64,000 bases of DNA from Flagellimonas maritima. Lineage in GTDB: Bacteria; Bacteroidota; Bacteroidia; Flavobacteriales; Flavobacteriaceae. Under the pieces are notes generated by a model. That model was not told the origin of the DNA. It saw only the letters and a program-made list of their open reading frames with translations, and ran no database searches. The stretch covers positions 1,731,501 to 1,795,500 of the forward strand of contig NZ_CP030104.1 in NCBI RefSeq assembly GCF_003269425.1. Direction: 5' to 3'. Positions 8,821-16,464 of the stretch are shown in pieces; position 1 is the stretch's first letter; each line of letters starts with the position of its first letter. The translations under genes were made by a program, and so were the position numbers.

Positions 8821-9853
8821 GGATACCCATATTTTGGTCATTAGGCTTTCAGCAATGGGAGATGTTGCAATGACAGTTCCAGTTCTGGGCGAAGTTGTAG
8901 CAAATTATTCCAAGATAAAACTTACAGTACTTACCAAAAAACAATTTGTACCATTATTTTCTGAATTAAAAAATACATCCGTTTACGTTGCCGATATTAA
9001 AAACAGACATAAGGGTTTGTTGGGCTTATGGCGTCTGTACCGAGAATTGAAAATATTGCAAATCGACTACGTTGCAGATTTACACAACGTTTTACGAAGC
9101 CAAATACTAAAAAAGTATTTTACGCTAGGTAGAATTCCTTTTGTACAATTGGATAAAGGCAGAGCGGAGAAAAAAGCACTTACCAGAACATCCAACAAAA
9201 TCCTCAAACAATTAAGGCCAACACATCAGCGCTACGCGGATGTTTTTGAAAACCTTGGATTTCCCATTGATATTTCACAAGCTAAACCAATGGGGAGACT
9301 ACCATTATCCCAAAAAACTCTTGATTTCGTTGAACAGGATTCCAAAAAATGGATTGGGATTGCCCCTTTTGCTGCTTTCGTGGGGAAAACGTATCCTCTT
9401 CATTTAATGGAAGAAGTAATAAAGGAATTGAGTAATACTGATAGGTATAAAATAATTTTGTTTGGAGGGGGTGTAGGGGAGATTAAAAAACTGGAAACTC
9501 TTGAAACTAAATTTAAGGATGTTATTAGCGTAGCGGGAAAGCTTAATCTGGCCGAAGAGTTGGAGTTGATTTCCAATCTTGATTTGATGGTGTCCATGGA
9601 TAGTGGGAATGCACATCTAGCCGCCAACTATGGAATCCAGGTACTTACCCTTTGGGGAGTAACACATCCGTATGCAGGATTTTACCCTTTTAACCAACCA
9701 GCTGAAAACGCACTTTTGTCCGATAGAGCAAAATATCCATGGATACCAACTTCCGTATACGGGAATAAATTTCCAAAGGGGTATGAAAAAGCTATGGAAA
9801 CGATAACACCTTTAAAGGTGCTCAAAAAAATAAACGAAATACTTTGCCATTAG
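8804..9853 (+). CDS. glycosyltransferase family 9 (heptosyltransferase-like)
   Basis: A GT9 enzyme of the ADP-heptose:LPS heptosyltransferase type, with two Rossmann domains. ILVIRLSAMGDVAMTVPVL (residues ~10-28) is the classic N-terminal motif, and DLMVSMDSGNAHLAANYG (~257-274) followed by VLTLWGVTHPYAGF is the nucleotide-sugar site. The start is a GTG at 8804, overlapping the DUF4254 gene by 17 bp. It would add a heptose or related sugar to the lipid A core at the inner membrane. The last 4 bp overlap the convergent tetR gene. Confidence 0.88.
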   Translation: MDKKGKDTHILVIRLSAMGDVAMTVPVLGEVVANYSKIKLTVLTKKQFVPLFSELKNTSVYVADIKNRHKGLLGLWRLYRELKILQIDYVADLHNVLRSQILKKYFTLGRIPFVQLDKGRAEKKALTRTSNKILKQLRPTHQRYADVFENLGFPIDISQAKPMGRLPLSQKTLDFVEQDSKKWIGIAPFAAFVGKTYPLHLMEEVIKELSNTDRYKIILFGGGVGEIKKLETLETKFKDVISVAGKLNLAEELELISNLDLMVSMDSGNAHLAANYGIQVLTLWGVTHPYAGFYPFNQPAENALLSDRAKYPWIPTSVYGNKFPKGYEKAMETITPLKVLKKINEILCH

Positions 9854-10467
9854 GCCATCACGGTTCTTTCTTCAATTGAATTGAAATAATGTCTAAGCTG
9901 TTGAATATATTGATACTTCAATTGTCTATTGGTGTTTTCAATCAGTAAAGTGCGCATTCCCATGTAAGATGCAATAATATATGTGGCAACACCTTCGCAG
10001 TCTACGTGACGTCCAATATAACCATCGATCTTGCCTCTTTTTAATACAGAAACCAGATTGACCTCCCAAACCTTAAGTATATCTTTTAGGTATGAGCTTA
10101 TCTCAGCATTACGTTTATTGAACTCCGTTAAAAAATCATTCAGCATAAAGCCGTATACCATTTCATTGCTTTTACCGGATTCCAAAGCGTTTTCCAAACT
10201 ATCCAAAATAACGGGCAAAGGATTTTCTTGGGTATTTAAAGGCTCTACTAAAAGCACATAGACTTTTTGAACAATTAGATTTTGAAGAATATATATGAAG
10301 AAATCTTCTTTGGATTTAAAATGATGGTAAAATGCACCTTTTGATAACGACAATTCCTTTAATATATCATCCAAACTTGTATTATAATATCCTTTTTTGT
10401 GGAATATCTCTAGGCCTTTTGCGCATAGACGATGCATGGTTTCACGTTTTCTGAGGTTCTGTTCCAT
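9850..10467 (-). CDS. TetR family transcriptional regulator
   Basis: The N-terminal 60 residues form a TetR HTH: GLEIFHKKGYYNTSLDDI, then LSKGAFYHHFKSKEDFF with the recognition helix. The remaining ~140 residues are a helical ligand-binding domain containing two or three Cys (C14, C171), which I note because an arsenic or electrophile ligand could act through Cys; that is inference. A perfect 6-bp-arm palindrome (10615-10632) lies about 150 bp upstream, and two further copies lie beside the arsenosugar-type and patatin genes at 14.2-14.4 kb, so this protein is the obvious candidate to bind all three and repress itself and that cluster. Confidence 0.9.
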   Translation of the reverse strand: MEQNLRKRETMHRLCAKGLEIFHKKGYYNTSLDDILKELSLSKGAFYHHFKSKEDFFIYILQNLIVQKVYVLLVEPLNTQENPLPVILDSLENALESGKSNEMVYGFMLNDFLTEFNKRNAEISSYLKDILKVWEVNLVSVLKRGKIDGYIGRHVDCEGVATYIIASYMGMRTLLIENTNRQLKYQYIQQLRHYFNSIEERTVMA

Positions 10468-10614
10468 AAGATTTGGTTTTGGGTTAAAGAGACCGTTAAG
10501 TCTGTTACAAAGATCTTACGGAATTTGGGCTACCTATAGAATTAAGGTCGTAGTTGTGATAAAAATCGGTGAAAAGTATAAAACCAGCCGAAAATTAGCT
10601 GAACCAAACTGCTA

Positions 10615-10632
10615 ACCGACTTAGTGGTCGGT
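10615..10632. promoter_or_regulatory. putative TetR operator, copy 1
   Basis: ACCGACTTAGTGGTCGGT, with 6-bp inverted arms ACCGAC/GTCGGT around 6 bases (7 bp with the flanking A/T). It is the nearest palindrome upstream of tetR. The same arm-and-spacer layout recurs at 14237 and 14341. The rest of the 10468-10948 interval holds repeat copy A (10718-10785) and otherwise nothing I recognise. Confidence 0.65.
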
Positions 10633-10717
10633 TTAAAGGACTGATTTATAGGATTAAGAACATGTGTAAAAAAAGATTGTCGATTTAATAGTATAGGTAA
10701 TTAAATTAGCATACCCC

Positions 10718-10785
10718 CGCTGGCGGAAGTTTGTAACTCGTGAAAGGCTATTCCAACCAATACCCTTTCGTTTTAACCAAAATTC
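10718..10785. repeat. 68-bp interspersed repeat, copy A
   Basis: Aligned without gaps to 11451-11518, about 61 of 68 bases are identical, with the last 32 bases nearly invariant. The core GGAAGTTTGTAACTCG is close to a small hairpin (cleaner in copy B). The pair flanks a single orphan gene. This could be a REP/RAYT-type or MITE-type repeat, or two remnants of a mobile element. Confidence 0.65.
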
Positions 10786-10948
10786 TGATGCCATTGAAGT
10801 ATAACAGGGAAAACACCAATTGGCAATAAAGTTGATAAATGATAAGAATAAAGAGTAGCTATTATATTAAATTTCCGAACTTCATAAATGATTCGTTTTA
10901 ATGAATAAGAATCCCTAGCCGTTGAAAGAACTTCCAAAAAAATATTGA

Positions 10949-11350
10949 ATGGAAATAATCATTGGAGTTTTAGGACTAGCAATAGCATGCCTTACTTTTA
11001 AATACACCTTTTTCTCGAAGCCAACCGAGGAACTAAACCATTTAAAATTACAATTTAAGTCTAACCAAAAACTGTCTCAGGAGGTACAACGGGAATTAGA
11101 AGATTACATTAATAAGGCTAATGCAGCAAATGACTTCATATTTCAAGATGTCACTTTCCAAAACTTTTTAACAGAAATCAAAGAAGCCCACGTTGTAAAC
11201 TTATCAGATAAGTTGTTTGATAAAATTAGAAATCCAGAACTAACAAAAAGTACCATACTCTCAATGACTAAAAGTCTTGAAACCCAGTTTGAGGGTTTGC
11301 TAGAAATCCAGACAAGAATTAGATTACTTAAGAGGTCACTTAACCACTAG
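10949..11350 (+). CDS. hypothetical membrane-anchored helical protein
   Basis: No family recognised. The 133-residue product begins with one hydrophobic segment (residues 3-22) that should anchor it in the inner membrane, and the rest is charged and helical with coiled-coil-like spacing. It has no neighbours on its strand and is enclosed by two copies of a 68-bp repeat, which suggests an insertion relative to the surrounding arsenosugar-type locus. There is no obvious promoter consensus. Codon use looks ordinary for the window, so I consider it a real but accessory gene. Confidence 0.55.
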   Translation: MEIIIGVLGLAIACLTFKYTFFSKPTEELNHLKLQFKSNQKLSQEVQRELEDYINKANAANDFIFQDVTFQNFLTEIKEAHVVNLSDKLFDKIRNPELTKSTILSMTKSLETQFEGLLEIQTRIRLLKRSLNH

Positions 11351-11450
11351 GTTTTGAAATTGAAGCAATCATTGAAATATAACAAAACACACACCAGCTG
11401 ACGATTAAGTCAATTATATACAAAAGTAAAGTCTATTGTCTACATCCCAT

Positions 11451-11518
11451 CGCTGGCAGGAGTTTGTAACTCCTACAAGGCTATTCAAATCAATACCCTT
11501 TCGTTTTAACCAAAATTC
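11451..11518. repeat. 68-bp interspersed repeat, copy B
   Basis: The second copy of the repeat at 10718-10785, in direct orientation. Here the core GGAGTTTGTAACTCC is a perfect 6-bp-arm hairpin with loop TGT. It lies between the orphan gene and the 3' end of arsS and may double as a weak transcription stop. Confidence 0.65.
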
Positions 11519-11631
11519 CCGAACTTCACTTACCCGTGCTTAACTTGTTTCAGTATCGGACGACACTTCATTGAGACGGAGCATATCCTAATCGATAAGT
11601 GCAACCCTAATTTCTAAATTACTTTTACAAA

Positions 11632-12687
11632 CTATGCCACCGTCCCCTGACAACTACTTCCCGCTCCAGCGGTACAACCGTAACAATGCTGTGAAATAAT
11701 GATATCCCTATCGTTTAGAATGTCCTCGTTATAATCCTTTATGTGCTTTACCTTGCTGGCGACCTTTAGGTCGAGCATTTGGTTAAAATCGCAATCGTAC
11801 AACCAGCCGTCCCAACTAATGGAAATGGTATTGGTACACATGACATTGGCTACCGCAGCAGGATTATAGGCTTCCACCAAGGCATACATATAATCCTCAT
11901 AATTTTCAGAGGCGATAAGATAGTCCAGAAAACGTGCAATGGGCAAGTTTGTAATGGCAAAGAGATTATGGAACTGAATCCCAAAATCTTCGTACAATGC
12001 CTTTTTAAAATCTTTTTCCATAGCCATTTGATCTCCGGGCAAGTAAGCTCCGGAAGGATTATAGACCAGATCTAAACGTAAATTACTACAGGGCATTCCG
12101 TAGCCTCTCGCATTGAGTTCTTGCAATGCTTTTATGGACTTATCAAAAACTCCGTCCCCACGTTGCTTATCCGTTTTGCCCCGCGTATAGTGTGGCATGG
12201 ATGAAATCACATGTATATTATATTTTTTAAAGAAATCGGGCAGATCGTAATATTTTTTGTTCGCACGGATGATGGTCAAATTGGAACGGACTATAAAATC
12301 CTTGATGCCTGCCTTGGCCGCTTCCTCCACAAACCAGCGAAAATCCGGGTTCATCTCCGGAGCACCGCCGGTAAGATCCAACGTATGCGCTCCTGTATTT
12401 TTGATGACCTCAAGGCATTGTATAATGGTTTCCCGCGTCATTATTTCCTTGCGGTCCGGCCCTGCATCCACATGGCAATGTTCACAGACCTGGTTGCACA
12501 TATAGCCAACGTTGATCTGTAGAATCTCCAATTTCTTGGGCCTAAGCGGAAAATGCCCTATCTCGGCAATTTTATCCTTAAAAAATGGAAGTTCCCCATC
12601 GGCAAAAATTCCACCATTTAGGATTTCCAGTTGTTTGTTTACTTGTGCTAAATCCTCCCCTTTAGCTTTTAATGATTTCGTAGCCAT
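11632..12687 (-). CDS. arsS: arsenosugar biosynthesis radical SAM protein ArsS-like
   Basis: A radical SAM enzyme of 351 residues. NVGYMCNQVCEHCHVDAGP (~residues 58-76) contains the C-x3-C-x2-C cluster motif, and LDLTGGAPEMNPDF is the SAM-binding GGE-like region. The C-terminus carries the extra Cys set of this family (CMCT-like region and the end motif HCYGCTAGAGSSCQG). ArsS transfers the 5'-deoxyadenosyl group of SAM to dimethylarsenite, the precursor of arsenosugars. I start at ATG 12687 (MATKSLKAKGED) because the 22 upstream codons are low-complexity. It is last in a minus-strand set with a CMD protein and a TIGR04282-type glycosyltransferase; no arsM is visible. Confidence 0.87.
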   Translation of the reverse strand: MATKSLKAKGEDLAQVNKQLEILNGGIFADGELPFFKDKIAEIGHFPLRPKKLEILQINVGYMCNQVCEHCHVDAGPDRKEIMTRETIIQCLEVIKNTGAHTLDLTGGAPEMNPDFRWFVEEAAKAGIKDFIVRSNLTIIRANKKYYDLPDFFKKYNIHVISSMPHYTRGKTDKQRGDGVFDKSIKALQELNARGYGMPCSNLRLDLVYNPSGAYLPGDQMAMEKDFKKALYEDFGIQFHNLFAITNLPIARFLDYLIASENYEDYMYALVEAYNPAAVANVMCTNTISISWDGWLYDCDFNQMLDLKVASKVKHIKDYNEDILNDRDIIISQHCYGCTAGAGSSCQGTVA

Positions 12688-12720
12688 TTTTTTGTTGTTC
12701 GTTGTTCGTTGCTTGTTGCC
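12688..12720. repeat. short GTT-rich degenerate tandem repeat before arsS
   Basis: Repeated GTTGTTC/GTTGCTT-like units lie immediately upstream of the arsS start (A/C-rich on the coding strand). It forms an unstructured, A-rich 5' leader rather than a Shine-Dalgarno, and could change length by slippage. Low weight. Confidence 0.4.
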
Positions 12721-12908
12721 AGGTATTTCCCGCCAACTTGCTATGAACAACAATTAAATTGATTTTCTCTTTTGTACATTACGCATTCAGCATCAGTTTT
12801 GGTTGGGTTTTAAAAATTGCCAGCTGCAACTATAAACTCTATACTGCACTCTAATCTAACATTTAATAGCGAAGCGGTCTTAAATCTAAGAGCGCAGCGT
12901 TCTATCGA

Positions 12909-13244
12909 TCACATCGACAATTTATCATACTTGTTCATCATCTGTACGCCATGCACCAAAGTAGCACCACTTTCAATAGCGGCGCCAACATGAACGGCCT
13001 CCATCATTTCTTCTTTGGTAACGCCCTTTTGTAGCCCGTCCTTGGTATAGGCGTCTATACAATAAGGACATTTTACTACATGTGCTACGGCCAGTGCGAT
13101 TAAAGACTTTTCTCTGGCACTTAGTGCACCTTCCTCGAAAACCTTACCATAATAATCGAAGAATTTTGTTCCGAGCTCTTCGCTCCATTCAGTAATTTTT
13201 CCAAATTTTCTTAAATCTTTTGGGTCATAATATGAATCCGCCAT
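12909..13244 (-). CDS. carboxymuconolactone decarboxylase-type, arsenosugar-associated peroxidase-like protein
   Basis: A small (111 aa) all-helical CMD/AhpD-fold protein. SLIALAVAHVVKCPYCIDAYTKDGL (read as SLIALAVAHVVKC then PYCIDAYTK) gives the CxxC redox pair near residues 59-62, with Tyr where AhpD proteins have the distal His. The closest match in my knowledge is the arsenosugar-biosynthesis-associated peroxidase-like family, normally adjacent to ArsS, as here. A reductive or protective role around methylated arsenicals is plausible but is inference from neighbourhood. It is 221 bp upstream of arsS on the same strand. Confidence 0.82.
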   Translation of the reverse strand: MADSYYDPKDLRKFGKITEWSEELGTKFFDYYGKVFEEGALSAREKSLIALAVAHVVKCPYCIDAYTKDGLQKGVTKEEMMEAVHVGAAIESGATLVHGVQMMNKYDKLSM

Positions 13245-13431
13245 TTTGTTGTTTTTAAGTTGTTTTGTGTGTATTGCTTTGGTATTTCTATAGTAGGCTA
13301 TTCAACATAGAAGATTAGCTATGTCTGAAGAGTATGCATTTAAAGGAATAGCTCTTATCTTAAGGATAAACAAGAACAGACAGTAAAAATACTTATAGGT
13401 ATTTATATAAGTTGCTTTTATAACCCTTAAG

Positions 13432-14130
13432 CTATGCTCGGGAAAATGAAAAAGGTGAGCCTTTGTTATAAAAAACAGGGATAGTATATGTCCTAAAAAA
13501 TTCAATGCAGTTTGATGCAATACGGACATGTTCCTTGAGCATCTCCCTTGCAATTTTAAGAAAGGAGCTGGTAAGCGTTTTGGAAAACTTCAACAAAGTT
13601 CTTACATCCTCTCGATTATCAAGGTCGTGCAATATGGGAAGCCTGAACAAATGGGAATCTTGGCAGGCGATTAGTTTTGATATTTTATTGAAGAGACCGA
13701 AACGTTGCCAAGGTAATTTTTTAAAAAGATGAGGGTCAAAATTGGAACAATGAAGTCCCATTAAGTAAAATCCGCCATCCAGCGTAGGCCCAAGAACGGT
13801 TTTTCCTAATTGTAACTGTTGTTCGGCTTCAAGAATATGGGAGGTTTTCAGCTGTGGACTATCATTGCCGACAGTTATGATATTTTCATACCCTTTTTCA
13901 AATATCGCTTTAATGGCATTTGAAAAACGTTCGCCGAATGAAGTTCCCTGTTGTTCTTTTTCGGTATAATGAAAAAAAGGTAATCGCGAATCCTTAACGA
14001 TCCTAAGCGTATGTTCGGTGAGGGCATTGAATACATCCAAATTCGCAATAGTCACTTTTTCGCGACAATCCACTTCAGCGGAATTCGCGAATATCAAAAC
14101 TGCTGTTTCTCTTTGGAAAGTATTCTTCAA
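13432..14130 (-). CDS. TIGR04282-type (DUF2064) glycosyltransferase
   Basis: DUF2064 nucleotidyl/glycosyltransferase-like fold of 232 residues. Motifs: AVLIFANSAEVDCREK (N-terminal nucleotide-binding loop, variant), IITVGNDSPQLK (~82-93, DSP metal-binding motif) and GPTLDGGFYLMGL (~111-123, DGG motif). This family is repeatedly found next to ArsS and is thought to add the sugar in arsenosugar synthesis. The C-terminal ~45 residues continue beyond the usual domain. It is the first gene of the minus-strand set, and two copies of the TetR-type palindrome lie in its upstream region. Confidence 0.82.
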   Translation of the reverse strand: MKNTFQRETAVLIFANSAEVDCREKVTIANLDVFNALTEHTLRIVKDSRLPFFHYTEKEQQGTSFGERFSNAIKAIFEKGYENIITVGNDSPQLKTSHILEAEQQLQLGKTVLGPTLDGGFYLMGLHCSNFDPHLFKKLPWQRFGLFNKISKLIACQDSHLFRLPILHDLDNREDVRTLLKFSKTLTSSFLKIAREMLKEHVRIASNCIEFFRTYTIPVFYNKGSPFSFSRA

Positions 14131-14236
14131 GATTTATCGCCTATACTATAAACATACAACATAAATGTCTACTAAGTTAGGTCGAAGACCGGTATTATTG
14201 ATTACATCTTTTATGGATAATCTTCATTGTTAACAA

Positions 14237-14254
14237 TCCGACTGCTTGGTCGGT
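14237..14254. promoter_or_regulatory. putative TetR operator, copy 2
   Basis: TCCGACTGCTTGGTCGGT: arms as at 10615 with one mismatch, same 6-base spacer length. It sits 107 bp upstream of the glycosyltransferase start on the minus strand. Confidence 0.65.
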
Positions 14255-14340
14255 TTTGAAAATCAATACGTTACAATTTCATAGATTAAAAATAATAAGT
14301 GTTCGTTGTATGGTAAAAATTTCTCCCATCCGAATGTGTT

Positions 14341-14358
14341 ACAGACCGGGCAGTCGGT
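14341..14358. promoter_or_regulatory. putative TetR operator, copy 3
   Basis: ACAGACCGGGCAGTCGGT. Read on the minus strand, ACCGACTGC at its start is identical to nine bases of copy 2 apart from the first. It lies just upstream of the predicted -33 region of the patatin promoter (-7 box at 14390), a position suited to repression. The remainder of the 14131-14441 gap shows nothing else I recognise. Confidence 0.65.
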
Positions 14359-14389
14359 AATATTGTCTAAAAAAACACGCTAAAATTGC

Positions 14390-14397
14390 TAGCTTTG
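14390..14397 (+). promoter_or_regulatory. candidate -7 promoter element for the patatin gene
   Basis: TAGCTTTG fits TAnnTTTG, with a TTG at 14363-14365 as possible -33 element. The predicted leader is about 40 nt. Confidence 0.5.
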
Positions 14398-14441
14398 GCC
14401 ATAAGGAACTAATTTTACGATGCTTTAAATCGCTATAAATC

Positions 14442-15236
14442 ATGGGAATTGACATTGCTGGGGCAAAACGTATTGGTTTGGTACTTTCAGGAGGCGGAAT
14501 CCGTGGTATGGCACATATAGGCCTTATAAAAGCAATGCGAGAATTTGATATGGAGGCAAGTGTTATTGCAGGGTCAAGTGTAGGTGCTCTGGTTGGCGCT
14601 CTATATGCCAACGGAAATTCTGAAAGAGACATGTTGGAGTTCTTTAAGCAGACGCCACTGTTTCAATATAATTTTTTCGCAATAAGGAAACCTGGATTTA
14701 TAGATACGGAACGATACTTTAACCTCTTCAAAAGCTATTTTCCCAAAAATTCTTTTGAAAGTTTGGAAAAACCACTACATGTGGTCGCCACCGATTTGCT
14801 AGAAGGTAGGGAAAAAGCGTTTTCCAAAGGAGAATTGATTAAACCGCTTTTAGCTTCCGCTGCATTGACACCCGTCTTTAGTCCCGTTGAAATAATGGGA
14901 ACCCTTTATGCCGATGGAGGTATCATGAACAATTTCCCCAAGGAATATGTGGATACCGAAGCGGATTTTATTATTGGCAGTAATGTTTCCATAGCTGGGG
15001 TACTTGAAAAAAAACACTTAAAAAACTCCTTTCAGTTAGCTGGAAGGGTTACTGGATTAATGATTTATGCTACTAACCATAAAAAAATAAATACTTGCGA
15101 TTTAACCATTGAACCAAAAGAACTGGAATCTATTGGTGTTTTTGACAAAAAAGGTATTGAAAAAGCTTATACCATCGGTTATGATGCCGGTAGTATGGCT
15201 ATTGAAAAAGAATTGAAAATGGAAAAGTTGAAATGA
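14442..15236 (+). CDS. patatin-like phospholipase
   Basis: A 264-residue patatin-family serine hydrolase. LVLSGGGIRGMAHIG (residues ~13-27) is the oxyanion-hole Gly-rich loop, VIAGSSVGALVGA (~43-55) holds the GxSxG nucleophile serine, and YADGGIMNNFP (~161-171) supplies the catalytic Asp of the Ser-Asp dyad. All three are intact. There is no signal peptide, so it is likely cytoplasmic and membrane-facing, like RssA/YlbK proteins. It is divergent from the arsenosugar-type genes and shares with them a gap containing two TetR-type operators, so it may be co-regulated. Confidence 0.9.
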   Translation: MGIDIAGAKRIGLVLSGGGIRGMAHIGLIKAMREFDMEASVIAGSSVGALVGALYANGNSERDMLEFFKQTPLFQYNFFAIRKPGFIDTERYFNLFKSYFPKNSFESLEKPLHVVATDLLEGREKAFSKGELIKPLLASAALTPVFSPVEIMGTLYADGGIMNNFPKEYVDTEADFIIGSNVSIAGVLEKKHLKNSFQLAGRVTGLMIYATNHKKINTCDLTIEPKELESIGVFDKKGIEKAYTIGYDAGSMAIEKELKMEKLK

Positions 15237-15288
15237 AAATTGTAGTATTCCCGTTTTTAATCTTCCATTTATATATTTCAATTAAGAA

Positions 15289-16338
15289 TCAGACATCATC
15301 ATAATCTATCTTTAAGGTAGAAGTAGTTGGATGTGCTTGACAAGTTAAGATCAATCCTTCGGCCACTTCACCATCCGTCAAAATCTGATTTTTGACCATT
15401 TCCGCTTTACCTTCCGTCACCCTCGCAATACAACTACTGCAAACACCGCCTTGGCATGAATAGGGAGCATCTATATTTTCCTCGAGAACGGCATCAAGGA
15501 CCAATTCTTTTTTGTCCATGACTATGGAAAAAGTTTCATCATCGACCAGAACCTCAACTTTGGTTTTTCCCTCTAAATCTTCGGCCAACGTATCTTCAGC
15601 TTCGGTACTTGTAAAAAGCTCAAAAAAGATTTTTTCTTCGGATATGCCATTGTTTTTCAACGTATCGGATACTGCGGCAATCATCTCTTCGGGCCCGCAC
15701 AGGTAAAATGCATTAAAAGTTATATCCTTAAATTTATTTTTAGTGATAAGGTTGACCGTTGAAGTCTCTATACGGCCAAATAGACAATCCGGTTCAGAAG
15801 AACGACTGTAAACCCATTGAATAAAAAACCGTTCGGCATATTTTTCCTGTAATTGCAATAAAGCATTACGATACATGGTCTCGTCTGGAGTTTGATTTCC
15901 AAAAACAAGAACAAAAGTGTTTTTAGCATTACTTTCCAATACTGTTTGGGCAATGCTCATGATAGGAGTGATCCCGCTACCCGCAGCAAATGCCATAACG
16001 TGCTCTGTAGTTTCGGATTTTTCAAAAATAAAGCGGCCTTCGGGCGGCATTACCTCTATGACATCGCCACTGGTCATGTGTTCATTGGCATAAACGGAGA
16101 ATGTACCTTTTGGTACTTTCTTTATTCCTACCGTAAGTTTTCCCGATGATGGCGCGGAGGATATAGAGTATGCCCTACGTACTTCTTCACCGTTTACTTG
16201 ATGTTTGAGTGTAATATACTGCCCAGCGGTAAAGACAAATGTGTCTTTTAGATTTTCTGGAATTTCTAAAGTGAGTGCTACTGAATTTGGTGTTAGGGAA
16301 TCAACCGCGGCAATTTTTAATGCGTGAAAATCACTCAT
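15289..16338 (-). CDS. ferredoxin--NADP reductase / PaaE-like oxidoreductase
   Basis: A flavodoxin-reductase type iron-sulfur flavoprotein of 349 residues. The N-terminal FAD domain has RRAYSISSAP (~54-63), the NAD(P) domain has AFAAGSGITPIMS (~116-128) and YLCGPEEMI, and the C-terminal plant-type 2Fe-2S domain has YSCQGGVCSSCIARV (Cys-x4-Cys-x2-Cys) and the fourth Cys in LTCQAHP. It resembles PaaE, the reductase of phenylacetyl-CoA epoxidase, but no paaABCD genes are in the window, so it may serve another oxygenase or a desaturase. It is monocistronic and read on the minus strand. Confidence 0.88.
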   Translation of the reverse strand: MSDFHALKIAAVDSLTPNSVALTLEIPENLKDTFVFTAGQYITLKHQVNGEEVRRAYSISSAPSSGKLTVGIKKVPKGTFSVYANEHMTSGDVIEVMPPEGRFIFEKSETTEHVMAFAAGSGITPIMSIAQTVLESNAKNTFVLVFGNQTPDETMYRNALLQLQEKYAERFFIQWVYSRSSEPDCLFGRIETSTVNLITKNKFKDITFNAFYLCGPEEMIAAVSDTLKNNGISEEKIFFELFTSTEAEDTLAEDLEGKTKVEVLVDDETFSIVMDKKELVLDAVLEENIDAPYSCQGGVCSSCIARVTEGKAEMVKNQILTDGEVAEGLILTCQAHPTTSTLKIDYDDV

Positions 16339-16356
16339 GAACTATCAATTTTTTTG

Positions 16357-16364
16357 CAAAATTA
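16357..16364 (-). promoter_or_regulatory. candidate -7 promoter element for the ferredoxin reductase
   Basis: Minus strand reads TAATTTTG, an exact TAnnTTTG, ending 18 nt before the start codon at 16338. Confidence 0.45.
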
Positions 16365-16464
16365 CGGATTCGATCGATTTTGAAGGTTGAATTTTAAAAA
16401 AAGCACTTGATTTGTAACAAAACGATTACTTTAGTTACTAACCAAGCGAACAAAAGCCAACTAT

